Shown one piece after another: positions 57,554 to 64,000 of a stretch of 64,000 bases of DNA. The notes below the pieces were generated by a model that worked only from the letters and a program-made list of their open reading frames with translations, did no database searches and had not been told where the DNA came from. Position 1 is the first letter of the stretch; each line of letters begins with the position of its first letter. The DNA comes from Kitasatospora sp. NBC_00374 (GTDB taxonomy: Bacteria > Actinomycetota > Actinomycetes > Streptomycetales > Streptomycetaceae): assembly GCF_041434935.1 (NCBI RefSeq), contig NZ_CP107964.1:496001-560000 (forward strand). Direction: 5' to 3'. Made by a program: the position numbers and the translations under genes.

Positions 57554-57575
57554 GAATTGCAAAACTCTGCAATTC
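57554..57575. promoter_or_regulatory. Inverted repeat operator of the roadblock-arsR pair
   Basis: GAATTGCA-N6-TGCAATTC, a perfect 8-bp inverted repeat in an A/T-rich patch 40 bases upstream of the roadblock start codon. ArsR regulators often bind repeats of this size next to their own promoters. Confidence 0.6.
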
Positions 57576-57626
57576 ACGGATTCGAGGGTGTACCTTGCCC
57601 CTCAGCCGCTCCTCGGCGCGGCGGCC

Positions 57627-57785
57627 TCATCGGCCTCTCCGAGCCACCGGGTGACGCATCTGCCTGCCGGCTCCGCACCCGTGGCCGGCCAGGCGGGCGA
57701 CCTCCTCCACCGGCAGGTCCGCGGTCTCCCGGAGCTTCTCGGCGCGGCTGAGCCGCGCGTAACCAGCCGGGTACCCGGTGAGGCG
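57627..57785 (-). pseudogene. AraC-type HTH remnant
   Basis: The minus strand reads TGYPAGYARLSRAEKLRETA followed by DLPVEEVARLAGHG, closely resembling the second HTH of AraC/GlxA regulators (PAGYxxRLRxxRAxxLLxxTDLPVEEVA). It then degrades and stops at 57627. There is no start and no sensor domain, so only a fragment remains. Confidence 0.4.
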
Positions 57786-57835
57786 GCGTCCCCCGCCAGG
57801 CCTGAAACTCCCACCGCCGCACCGCAGTTGCGTCG

Positions 57836-58681
57836 TCAGCCGACGCTCACGGCGTGGCGCGGGGCGGAGTGCCTGCGCGCCGCGGGCAGTACGGGCGACG
57901 CCGCGGAGTACAGCCGCCGAGGCGGGGCCATGCCCCGAAGCGCCGCGCCGGCCAGCACGACCTCCACCGGCATCAGGTCACCCTGGTAGCCACAGCAGCA
58001 GGCGCACGAACGGATGTGCCGGGCTATCCGGTTGCGCCACAGCGGCGTCACCGCGCCGTCCCGGCCCGCGGTGGCCGCGTCGAGCGCCGGGCAGCCGGGT
58101 TCGGCGGCCAGGGCACGGACCACGGCGCGACCGGTGGTGAGACGCCCCTTCAACCGCTGGATGCGCACGCCCGCGTGGTGGAGCGAGATCCCCAGCGCCT
58201 CGGCGACCTCCGCCCGGCTCAGTTCACCCTCGTTCTCCAACCGCCACAGCGCCAGAAGGCCACCGTCCTCGTGGTCCAGCCACCGGACGGCCTCCGCGAA
58301 CTCGCGGCGGGCATCGAGAATGCCCAGCCGCAGGATGGTGACCTCGACGAAATCGGCCTGCGGATCGGCGAGTTGGTCACCCGGCTCGACCGGGTCCAGC
58401 ACCTGCTGCCGACGGCTCCAGCGCCGCCGGACCTCGTTCTTGGCCACCGCCACCAGCCAGGACCGGAACGAGGACGGGTCACGCAGCGTGCCCAGCCTGT
58501 CGACGACACGGACCATGGTCTCCTGGACCACGTCGTCCACATCCACATGCCCGTCCAGCTCCCGGCCGATCAGCTTGTACACCAACGGCAGGAAGGCGGC
58601 CATGATGCGGCCCAGAGCCGCCTTGTCACCGGCCTGAGCAGCGGCGACATCCGCCACCAAGGACTCTCGATCGGGAGTCAT
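57836..58681 (-). CDS. RNA polymerase sigma factor (ECF-like) with Cys-rich tail
   Basis: A 281-residue sigma-70 family protein. Region 2 is GRIMAAFLPLVYKLIGRELD followed by VDVDDVVQETMVRVVDRLGT. Region 4 is RAEVAEALGISLHHAGVRIQ plus RLKGRL. The C-terminal 85 residues contain RHIRSCACCC, reminiscent of the zinc-binding heads of anti-sigma factors, so the protein may sense redox state or zinc itself. The ATG at 58681 is weakly supported by a ribosome site. It is divergent from the sigma-like lectin fusion, with 864 bases between. Confidence 0.8.
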   Translation of the reverse strand: MTPDRESLVADVAAAQAGDKAALGRIMAAFLPLVYKLIGRELDGHVDVDDVVQETMVRVVDRLGTLRDPSSFRSWLVAVAKNEVRRRWSRRQQVLDPVEPGDQLADPQADFVEVTILRLGILDARREFAEAVRWLDHEDGGLLALWRLENEGELSRAEVAEALGISLHHAGVRIQRLKGRLTTGRAVVRALAAEPGCPALDAATAGRDGAVTPLWRNRIARHIRSCACCCGYQGDLMPVEVVLAGAALRGMAPPRRLYSAASPVLPAARRHSAPRHAVSVG

Positions 58682-59545
58682 GCACAGCTCCTCACTCGCT
58701 CTCCCCCGGACGGACTGCTTCGGCAGCGGCACCTGCATCGGGACGTGCCGGGCACGGCCCACCTCGTGCGGGCGTCGGCGGCGGAGTTCTCGGGGGCCGG
58801 TCGGTCGGCGTGGTCGTGGGCGCCGAGGCCGCACCGGCGGTTCTTCGGACGGTCACTTGCCACTGCGCACACTCATTCCTGCCGGAGGGACCCGGGCGGA
58901 CCGCAGGAGGCAGCCTGCGGTCCGCCCGGGGCGTCGACGGCCCTTCCGGAGCGGGGGAAGACCGGGAGCCGGGACGCGGTACGGTCGGCGCGCTGCGCCG
59001 GCGGGTGGGACCACCGGCGTACGCGCCGTCGATCGGGGGCCCGATCCTTGACGGCCTGCCATCGGACCGGGCTCCTCGAAGCGGTTCCCGCCCGGGCTTG
59101 ACGGGCCTGGCCGGTAACCGATGTGACTGATCGTAGGATCGGCGCGGCACCGAAACCGCTGTGCACAGGATCCGCTGACCATGCCCTAAGGTTCTGCTCA
59201 GACTCGGCCCTCCCAGCAGCGCCGACGCACCGCCCCGCCCCGTTCTCACAGGTCGGGGCGGCGGCCGACCGCCGTGGGCGGCCCCGGTACCGCGTCGGTT
59301 CAGGCCGAGTGGCACACGTCCGCAACGGTTCAAGGGGGAGGGAGCGGGACGGACGACCGGGCGGAGATCAGAAAGGTCCGCGACTTTCCGTTATCCCCAC
59401 CGCCCCGGCAGGATCACCAGAGAGTAGGCGGCCGAACCCGACGTGGGCCGTCGTCACCTGATTCGCGCGCCTGCGGCCGGCCGGAGCAGGCGACGGCGCC
59501 CAACGCCGACGCCGACCGACAGCGACACCATCCAGGAGGAGAGCC
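58682..59545. other. Long intergenic region with an orphan terminator
   Basis: 864 bases between two divergent sigma-type genes. No frame here reads like a protein. The perfect hairpin at 58891-58930 is the main structure. It lies where no annotated transcript ends, so an unannotated small RNA or leader transcript may be present. Confidence 0.5.
58891..58930. terminator. Perfect 17-bp hairpin, orphan terminator
   Basis: Arms 58891-58907 (CCCGGGCGGACCGCAGG) and 58914-58930 pair without mismatch around a six-base loop. It could act on either strand. It is 210 bases upstream of the sigma factor start and 615 bases upstream of the lectin-fusion start. Confidence 0.65.
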
Positions 59546-61153
59546 GTGCCTGAGCCCATGGCAAGCGAGACGGCAGACGCCCGAGTCACCCGTCTCATCC
59601 GCGTCGGCCACCCGTCCGCCAGGGCCGAGGTCCTCGCGCGCCACCAGGATGCCGCTCTCGGCCAGGCCGGCCTGTACTGCCCGGACGACCAGGACGCGCA
59701 CCGCCTCGCCGAAGAGGCCTTCGCCCTGACCCTGCAGGCCGTCCGCGAGGGCGGCGGCCCGTCCGCGGCCTGGCGCCCCTACCTGGCATCGGCAGTCAGA
59801 CTCACCGCCGCCCGGTGGGCCGGTGACGGCCTCGACGCACGGCTCTCGGCCGGCTTCACCGCCTGGCTCGCCGCCCTGCCCGGCAGCGAGGACCCCGCGT
59901 CCGCGGCGGTGAGCGCCGAGGAGGACTCCGTCATGCTGCGTGCGCTGCGGGCCCTGCCCGAGCACTGGCAGGCGGCACTGTGGCGCGCCTTCGCCGACGA
60001 GCACGGGAACCCCGGCAACCCGCCGCCGTCCGCGGCCACCCGGGACGGCCTGTGGGAGGCATACCTCCAGGCGTTCGCCCAGACGTCCGACCGGGCCTGC
60101 CGCCATCTCGCGGCCGCCATGGGCGACTCCGTCCGGCACCGGACGGCCCACCCGAACCTCGACCGCCACACGGCCGCATGCGACAGGTGCCGCCGGGCCC
60201 GGACCGAGCTCTCGGCCATCCACACCTGGAACCCCGACCGGCTGTACGGCGCCCTGATGCTGTGGACCGCGCGGCGGCCGGCCGGTCCGCCCGCCGCGGC
60301 CCCACCGGGGCTGGGGCAGACGTCCCTGCCACTGGCGGCCGCCCCCACAGCCGCCCGGCACGCCGCCGCGCCCACCACCGATGACCGGCACCGCGACCAC
60401 AGGCGCTCGCTCGTGCTGTGCGCGGGAGCGGCCGTGACGACGGTCGTGGTCATCGTGGCGGTCACCGCGGCCATCCCCGAACCCGACGGGCACCCGAGGT
60501 CGTCCGCCCCCGTCGTCACCGTCCCGGTGACGACATCACCGGTCGTCTCCGGCGCGGTCTCCGCTTCGCCGGTGCCGAGTGCCGCACCGACCACCGCCGG
60601 GCCCACCGCGCCCGTCGCAGCGCCCCCGGCCTCCTCTGCCGCACCCTCCCCCACCGCACCCTCGTCCAGCGCCCCCTCCCCCACCGGCAGACCGGCCGGC
60701 TTCCGCCTCCTCAACACGACGTCGGGCCTGTGCGTCGGCCCAGAGGACCCTGCCGGGCCCTCCATCGAGCTCCAGTCCTGCAGCCAGGACGCGTCCCAGC
60801 GCTGGGAACGCATCGCGGCCGGCAACAACACCTACCAGCTGCGCAACACCGGTACCGGCAGGTGCCTCGACGGCACCACCGGTGGCGGAAACACCGTCAA
60901 GGTCGTGCAGGCGGAGTGTCTGCCCGCGTCCGACCGCGAGGTCCAGCTGTGGAAGTTCAGCCCAGAACCGGACGGCACCGCGTTCCGCCTGTTCTTCGTC
61001 CCCCCGGTCCCCTCCAGCGACTACGCCACGCACCTGCTCGGCCCGGTGGAGTGGACCAAGGTCCGTCCCCCGTCCGAGGGCACCTACATAGCGCAACTGC
61101 CCGACTACTACCACTCCGCCAGTTTCGCCTTCACCGCCGACCAGGGACCGTAA
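59546..61153 (+). CDS. Sigma-factor-like protein fused through a membrane helix to a ricin-type lectin
   Basis: A 535-residue chimera. Residues 10-100 resemble sigma-70 region 2 (LIRVGHPSARAEVLARHQDA, LAEEAFALTLQAVREGGGPS, AAWRPYLASAVRLTAARW). Residues 130-150 resemble a decayed region 4 (LRALPEHWQAALWRAFADE). A zinc-finger-like segment follows (HPNLDRHTAACDRCRRARTE). One transmembrane helix lies near 290-312 (VLCAGAAVTTVVVIVAVTAA). Then come a long Pro/Ser/Thr linker and a ricin B beta-trefoil (FRLLNTTSGLCVGPEDPAG, YQLRNTGTGRCLDG). Topology would place the sigma-like part in the cytoplasm and the lectin outside, a possible one-protein carbohydrate sensor. The GTG start has AGGAGGAGA upstream. 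Confidence 0.78.
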   Translation: MPEPMASETADARVTRLIRVGHPSARAEVLARHQDAALGQAGLYCPDDQDAHRLAEEAFALTLQAVREGGGPSAAWRPYLASAVRLTAARWAGDGLDARLSAGFTAWLAALPGSEDPASAAVSAEEDSVMLRALRALPEHWQAALWRAFADEHGNPGNPPPSAATRDGLWEAYLQAFAQTSDRACRHLAAAMGDSVRHRTAHPNLDRHTAACDRCRRARTELSAIHTWNPDRLYGALMLWTARRPAGPPAAAPPGLGQTSLPLAAAPTAARHAAAPTTDDRHRDHRRSLVLCAGAAVTTVVVIVAVTAAIPEPDGHPRSSAPVVTVPVTTSPVVSGAVSASPVPSAAPTTAGPTAPVAAPPASSAAPSPTAPSSSAPSPTGRPAGFRLLNTTSGLCVGPEDPAGPSIELQSCSQDASQRWERIAAGNNTYQLRNTGTGRCLDGTTGGGNTVKVVQAECLPASDREVQLWKFSPEPDGTAFRLFFVPPVPSSDYATHLLGPVEWTKVRPPSEGTYIAQLPDYYHSASFAFTADQGP

Positions 61154-61399
61154 CTCCGCCGCCCCACCGCGGACTTGTCCACACATCGACAACTCGACGA
61201 GGGGTCGGCCGCTGTCCCCGTACCTGGCGAACCGAACCGACCGCATCGCCCTCAGCCGCCGCGAACCTGCCGTCCTCCTCCCGGTGTGCGTCCTCGCCGA
61301 CGGGCCGCCCGCTCGCTGTTCCCGCAGGTCAGGCGCCGATCAGTGGTGCGGGGGCGGTCCGCTGCGCCGCGGCGCGCCGGATACGCTGGCACGGTGACG

Positions 61400-62494
61400 A
61401 TGCACAGGAGCGTCGACGTGAGTGTCGACGCGATGATCGAGGACCTCAGGACGCTCGTCGAGGTCGAGTCCCCCTCGCGTGATCTCGACGCCTTGGCGGC
61501 ATCCGCCAAGGCCGTCGCCGCGGTCATCGAGAGCCGGCTGGGCGGGCAGGCCGTGCTCGTCGAGAGCGAGGCCGGGCCGCACGTCCACTGGTCGGGCGGC
61601 GGCGATCCCAGGGTGCTGATCCTCGGTCACCACGACACGGTGTTTCCGCTCGGCACCCTGGAGCGCCGCCCGTTCAGGGTGGAGAGCGGGCATGCGACCG
61701 GCCCCGGGGTCTTCGACATGCTCGGTGGTCTGGTGCAGGCCGTGCACGGTCTGGCGACGCTCGACGACCGGTCCGGCGTCGAGATCCTGGTGACCGCCGA
61801 CGAAGAGGTCGGCTCGCGCTCGTCCCGCGCTCTCATCGAAGAACGCGCCCTTGCCTGCGGCGCCGTCCTCGTGTTCGAGGGCGCCGCGGACGGAGGGGCC
61901 CTCAAGACCGGCCGCAAGGGCTGCGGGACGTTCCAGGTCTCCGTCACGGGCCGGGCGTCGCACGCGGGTCTGGAACCCGCCGCCGGGGTCAACGCCCTGA
62001 TCGAAGCGTCACACCAGGTCCTGGACATCGCAGCGCTCGGTCGACCCGGCCTCGGCACCACCGTCACCCCGACCGTCGCGTTCGCGGGCACCCTGGACAA
62101 CGTCGTCCCCGCGGCGGCGACCGTCATCGTCGACGTCCGGGTCGAGTCCGCCGACGAGAAGGCACGCGTCGAATCCGCGTTCGCAGCGCTGACTCCGCAC
62201 CTCGAAGGGGCGGAGATCTCGGTGCAGGGATCCGTCGGCCGACCCCCGATGCCCGAGTCGGCGTCGGCCGGGCTGTTCGCAGCGGCGAAGCGGTTGCTTC
62301 CGGAACTCGAAGGCAGAGCGGTCGGCGGCGGAAGCGACGGCAACTTCACGGCCGCACTGGGGGTACCGACACTCGACGGCCTCGGAGCGGTCGGAGGCGG
62401 AGCCCACGCCGACCACGAATACCTCGTGATCGGCACCATGGCCGAGCGGGCGAGGCTCGTCGCCGGACTCGTGAAGGCGATCCGGGACGCCTAG
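61400..62494 (+). CDS. M20-family metallopeptidase (glutamate carboxypeptidase-like)
   Basis: A 364-residue di-zinc hydrolase of the M20/CPG2 group. The first ligand and catalytic Asp are in LILGHHDTVFPLG, the bridging Asp in GPGVFDMLGGLV, the catalytic and ligand Glu in VTADEEVGSRSS, and the last His in AHADHEYLVI. The dimerisation lid lies at about 180-290 (GRKGCGTFQVSVTGRASHAG). It would remove a C-terminal amino acid, such as glutamate, from a small peptide or conjugate in the cytoplasm. ATG 61400 is preferred; a GTG six bases upstream is possible. It is convergent with the next gene, with a bidirectional terminator between. Confidence 0.9.
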   Translation: MHRSVDVSVDAMIEDLRTLVEVESPSRDLDALAASAKAVAAVIESRLGGQAVLVESEAGPHVHWSGGGDPRVLILGHHDTVFPLGTLERRPFRVESGHATGPGVFDMLGGLVQAVHGLATLDDRSGVEILVTADEEVGSRSSRALIEERALACGAVLVFEGAADGGALKTGRKGCGTFQVSVTGRASHAGLEPAAGVNALIEASHQVLDIAALGRPGLGTTVTPTVAFAGTLDNVVPAAATVIVDVRVESADEKARVESAFAALTPHLEGAEISVQGSVGRPPMPESASAGLFAAAKRLLPELEGRAVGGGSDGNFTAALGVPTLDGLGAVGGGAHADHEYLVIGTMAERARLVAGLVKAIRDA

Positions 62495-62580
62495 GAGACT
62501 CACTGCCCGAGGGAATCACATTCGGTGATCGATCAGCCACGGCAGGGACACGGCGACGGCCGTGCCGACACCAGCTGATT

Positions 62581-62612
62581 GCGGCAGGGCCCGGACCACC
62601 CGGCCCTGCCGC
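62581..62612. terminator. Bidirectional terminator hairpin
   Basis: GCGGCAGGGCC (62581-62591) pairs perfectly with 62602-62612 around a ten-base loop, between the convergent M20 gene and the small gene at 62632. Confidence 0.72.
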
Positions 62613-62631
62613 TATTCGGGCAAGCCGGTCC

Positions 62632-62970
62632 TCAGCCGTACCAGGAGGCCTCCGTCAGCCGGGCCCTGCGGGGCACGTCCCTCGCGGGCATGGGCAGCCT
62701 GGCGCCGTCCGCACCGTCCGCGAGCAGCACACAGGCCGGATCGCCGTTGACCGGGCCGGGCAGGGACACCTGGACGTCGATACGCCGGGGCGGGTCCGTC
62801 GGCAGGACCGTGGTCATCGACCGGACCTCGGCCCGGTGGCCGTCGACCCGCGCGGCGGCCACCTCCTTTCCGTCCACCAGCAGCTCCAGTTCCCGATGCC
62901 CACCGAGACGCACCCCGGCCGTCACGGAGAAGCCCGCGTGCTCGCGGTGGAAGTGGTACTCGCGGCTCAT
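62632..62970 (-). CDS. Hypothetical protein (112 residues)
   Basis: A small, mainly beta-strand protein without a recognised domain (EYHFHREHAGFSVTAGVRLG, RELELLVDGKEVAAARVDGH, PPRRIDVQVSLPGPVNGDPA). It has no signal peptide or membrane segment. A strong AGGGAGG ribosome site before the ATG at 62970 and normal codon usage support it as real. The VDGKEVAAARV pattern suggests an immunoglobulin-like or carbohydrate-binding sandwich, but that is only an impression. Confidence 0.7.
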   Translation of the reverse strand: MSREYHFHREHAGFSVTAGVRLGGHRELELLVDGKEVAAARVDGHRAEVRSMTTVLPTDPPRRIDVQVSLPGPVNGDPACVLLADGADGARLPMPARDVPRRARLTEASWYG

Positions 62971-63072
62971 GCCCGCCTCCCTTGCCGGAAACACCTCACT
63001 TCATCCTGCGCCCGAGCGGGGTGGACGGCAGACCCACGGCCGCGGCGAGGGCCCGGCGTGAACCACCGACCG

Positions 63073-63318
63073 TCATCGCCCGGCCACGCGCCGGGAACCC
63101 CTGGAACCGGCGGCGGCACCGGCGAGTGGCAGGGCGAGCGCGTCGGCGAGTTCGGCCAGTTCCCGGGCGGTCGGCCGGATCGGGCCGTCGGCTCCGTCCT
63201 CGGCCCAGGCGCGGATGCGTGGGGTCCGTATGCCGGTGAGGTCGGCGACGGCCTGCGGCGTCAGTCGCCGTCGGCGCATGGTGTCCCGCAGCAACCGGGA
63301 CAGGTCCGGCTCGGCCAT
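63073..63318 (-). CDS. Small HTH (XRE-like) protein
   Basis: An 81-residue protein with a helix-turn-helix: RLLRDTMRRRRLTPQAVADL, TGIRTPRIRAWAEDG, followed by PTARELAELADALALPLAGA as in compact XRE regulators. The ATG at 63318 follows a perfect AGGAGG. It is 65 bases downstream of the small gene at 63384 on the same strand. The target is unknown. Confidence 0.75.
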   Translation of the reverse strand: MAEPDLSRLLRDTMRRRRLTPQAVADLTGIRTPRIRAWAEDGADGPIRPTARELAELADALALPLAGAAAGSRGSRRVAGR

Positions 63319-63383
63319 GTGCAACCTCCTGGTTTCGGTTGTTCCCTGCCATCCGGCCGCACGCCCGGCGAGGCGGCGGCCGT

Positions 63384-63578
63384 TCAACTCCCCTCCGCAG
63401 CATTCGCGGGAGGTTGGGAGCGAGGGTCGGGTGGCAGTCCGGCGTGCATGCGGGCGGCCTGTTCGCGCAGGTGGGCGACGGCCTCGGCGGTCTGGCGCCG
63501 CAGCATCTCGGCGGACCGGAGCACCGACGCGCCAGTGTCCGACCCTACGCCCGCTTCATCCTGTATGTCCTGTCTCAT
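63384..63578 (-). CDS. Small hypothetical helical protein
   Basis: A 64-residue frame predicted to be mainly helical (GASVLRSAEMLRRQTAEAVA, HLREQAARMHAG), acidic at the start and Pro-rich at the end. It may be cotranscribed with the HTH gene downstream. The ribosome site is weak. No family is recognised. Confidence 0.5.
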   Translation of the reverse strand: MRQDIQDEAGVGSDTGASVLRSAEMLRRQTAEAVAHLREQAARMHAGLPPDPRSQPPANAAEGS

Positions 63579-63827
63579 ACCGCGCTCCTACCCCACCGGG
63601 GCCCCCGCGCACACCCGGAGCTGCGATGTCGACACCCTGAGCCGCCGCCGTGCAGCCGCCCCGGCACCCGAGCCTGTCGCTGTCCGCCGCTCGCCGCACC
63701 GGCCGCGGGGAAATCCCGGACGGATCGGAGGAGCATCGATTGCGGTGAAGCGTGAACGGCACCACCTCGCCGGGGGCGACAGGCGGCCCAGCCGGCTCGA
63801 CGCGAGCTCGACGCAAGGAGGAAGGCC

Positions 63828-64000
63828 ATGATCGTCGACTGTGCGTACTACCGCGACGGGCGTCGCCAGCACGAAGGCGCGATTCCGCTCGAACAGGCCG
63901 CCGCGCGCTGCGCCCAGGGCGGGTTCGTCTGGCTGGGCCTCTTCGAACCCGGCCCCGAGGAACTGGCCGAGGTACGCGCGAGCTTCGGACTGCACGAACT
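63828..64000 (+). CDS. CorA-like magnesium/cobalt transporter, N-terminus (3' truncated by window)
   Basis: The frame from ATG 63828 (AAGGAGG upstream) stays open to the window end: MIVDCAYYRDGRRQHEGAIP, then GGFVWLGLFEPGPEELAEVR and ASFGLHE. The WLGLFEP...ELxxVxxxFGLHE segment is the start of the CorA cytoplasmic domain in actinobacterial proteins. The membrane part lies outside the window, so the GMN pore motif cannot be checked. Confidence 0.8.
   Translation, partial: MIVDCAYYRDGRRQHEGAIPLEQAAARCAQGGFVWLGLFEPGPEELAEVRASFGLHE

Larger units (their letters stand above)
57515..57835. other. Intergenic region with an operator and a regulator remnant
   Basis: 321 bases between the roadblock gene and the sigma factor gene. 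It holds the inverted repeat at 57554-57575 and, at 57627-57785, a minus-strand fragment resembling an AraC HTH. Confidence 0.55.

Overview
The window is high-GC DNA (third codon positions almost always G or C, GTG starts common, AGGAGG-type ribosome sites, long 5' regions). The gene set points to Streptomyces or a close relative such as Kitasatospora: a secreted M9 collagenase-like protease, a papain-inhibitor-like secreted barrel protein, a SpoIIE/HATPase phosphatase, a DUF6082-like protein, an RNA polymerase sigma factor and a sigma-like protein fused to a ricin lectin. No rRNA, tRNA or CRISPR array was seen.

Layout. 1-5.1 kb: truncated LysR regulator, secreted collagenase-like protease, SLT lytic transglycosylase-like protein, and a small ClpX-type zinc-finger/HTH protein whose promoter carries two perfect palindromes. 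5.3-10.3 kb: gap with a GlxA/AraC regulator, an SDR enzyme beside regulator remnants, and a YtcJ-type amidohydrolase. 10.4-15.5 kb: GH3 beta-glucosidase and MFS transporter, divergent from a LacI regulator. 15.5-25.3 kb: an aromatic-acid operon on the minus strand (CoA ligase, thioesterase, salicylyl-CoA 5-hydroxylase fused to an OYE-type domain, nitrilase, gentisate 1,2-dioxygenase-like cupin, FAH hydrolase, maleate cis-trans isomerase, PaaX). Together these would take a salicylate-type compound through salicylyl-CoA, gentisyl-CoA and gentisate to pyruvate plus maleate, then fumarate. 25.4-36.2 kb: an HSL-type esterase, a cargo-carrying IS982 element, a gutted carboxylesterase, an intact secreted carboxylesterase and an oligopeptide-type ABC transporter. 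36.9-40.8 kb: two convergent PAP2 proteins (one with its catalytic residues lost), a secreted SurE phosphatase and a small alpha/beta hydrolase. 40.9-46.8 kb: SpoIIE-type phosphatase, a CopD-like membrane protein behind an iron box, DedA, an ABM monooxygenase and a secreted barrel protein. 47.2-53.9 kb: an insertion-sequence island. 54.0-56.4 kb: a lower-GC beta-helix, tail-spike-like gene. 56.7-64.0 kb: ArsR/roadblock pair, sigma factor, sigma-lectin fusion, M20 peptidase, small proteins and the start of a CorA-like gene.

Two themes cross these regions. First, a palindrome with core ACACGTGT recurs in front of five transcription units (MFS/GH3 and lacI, the HSL esterase, the ABC transporter with carboxylesterases, PAP2, SurE). 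This suggests one dispersed regulon for scavenging conjugated substrates, perhaps run by the local LacI protein. Second, three different transposase families (IS982, IS701-like, IS5) each occur in an element whose outer inverted repeats also enclose ordinary host-type genes: an O-acetyltransferase; a TetR with a patatin; a P-loop kinase-like protein. All three are bordered by the tetranucleotide CTAG, and two of them abut and share one copy. These cargo-carrying insertion sequences are the most unusual structure in the window.
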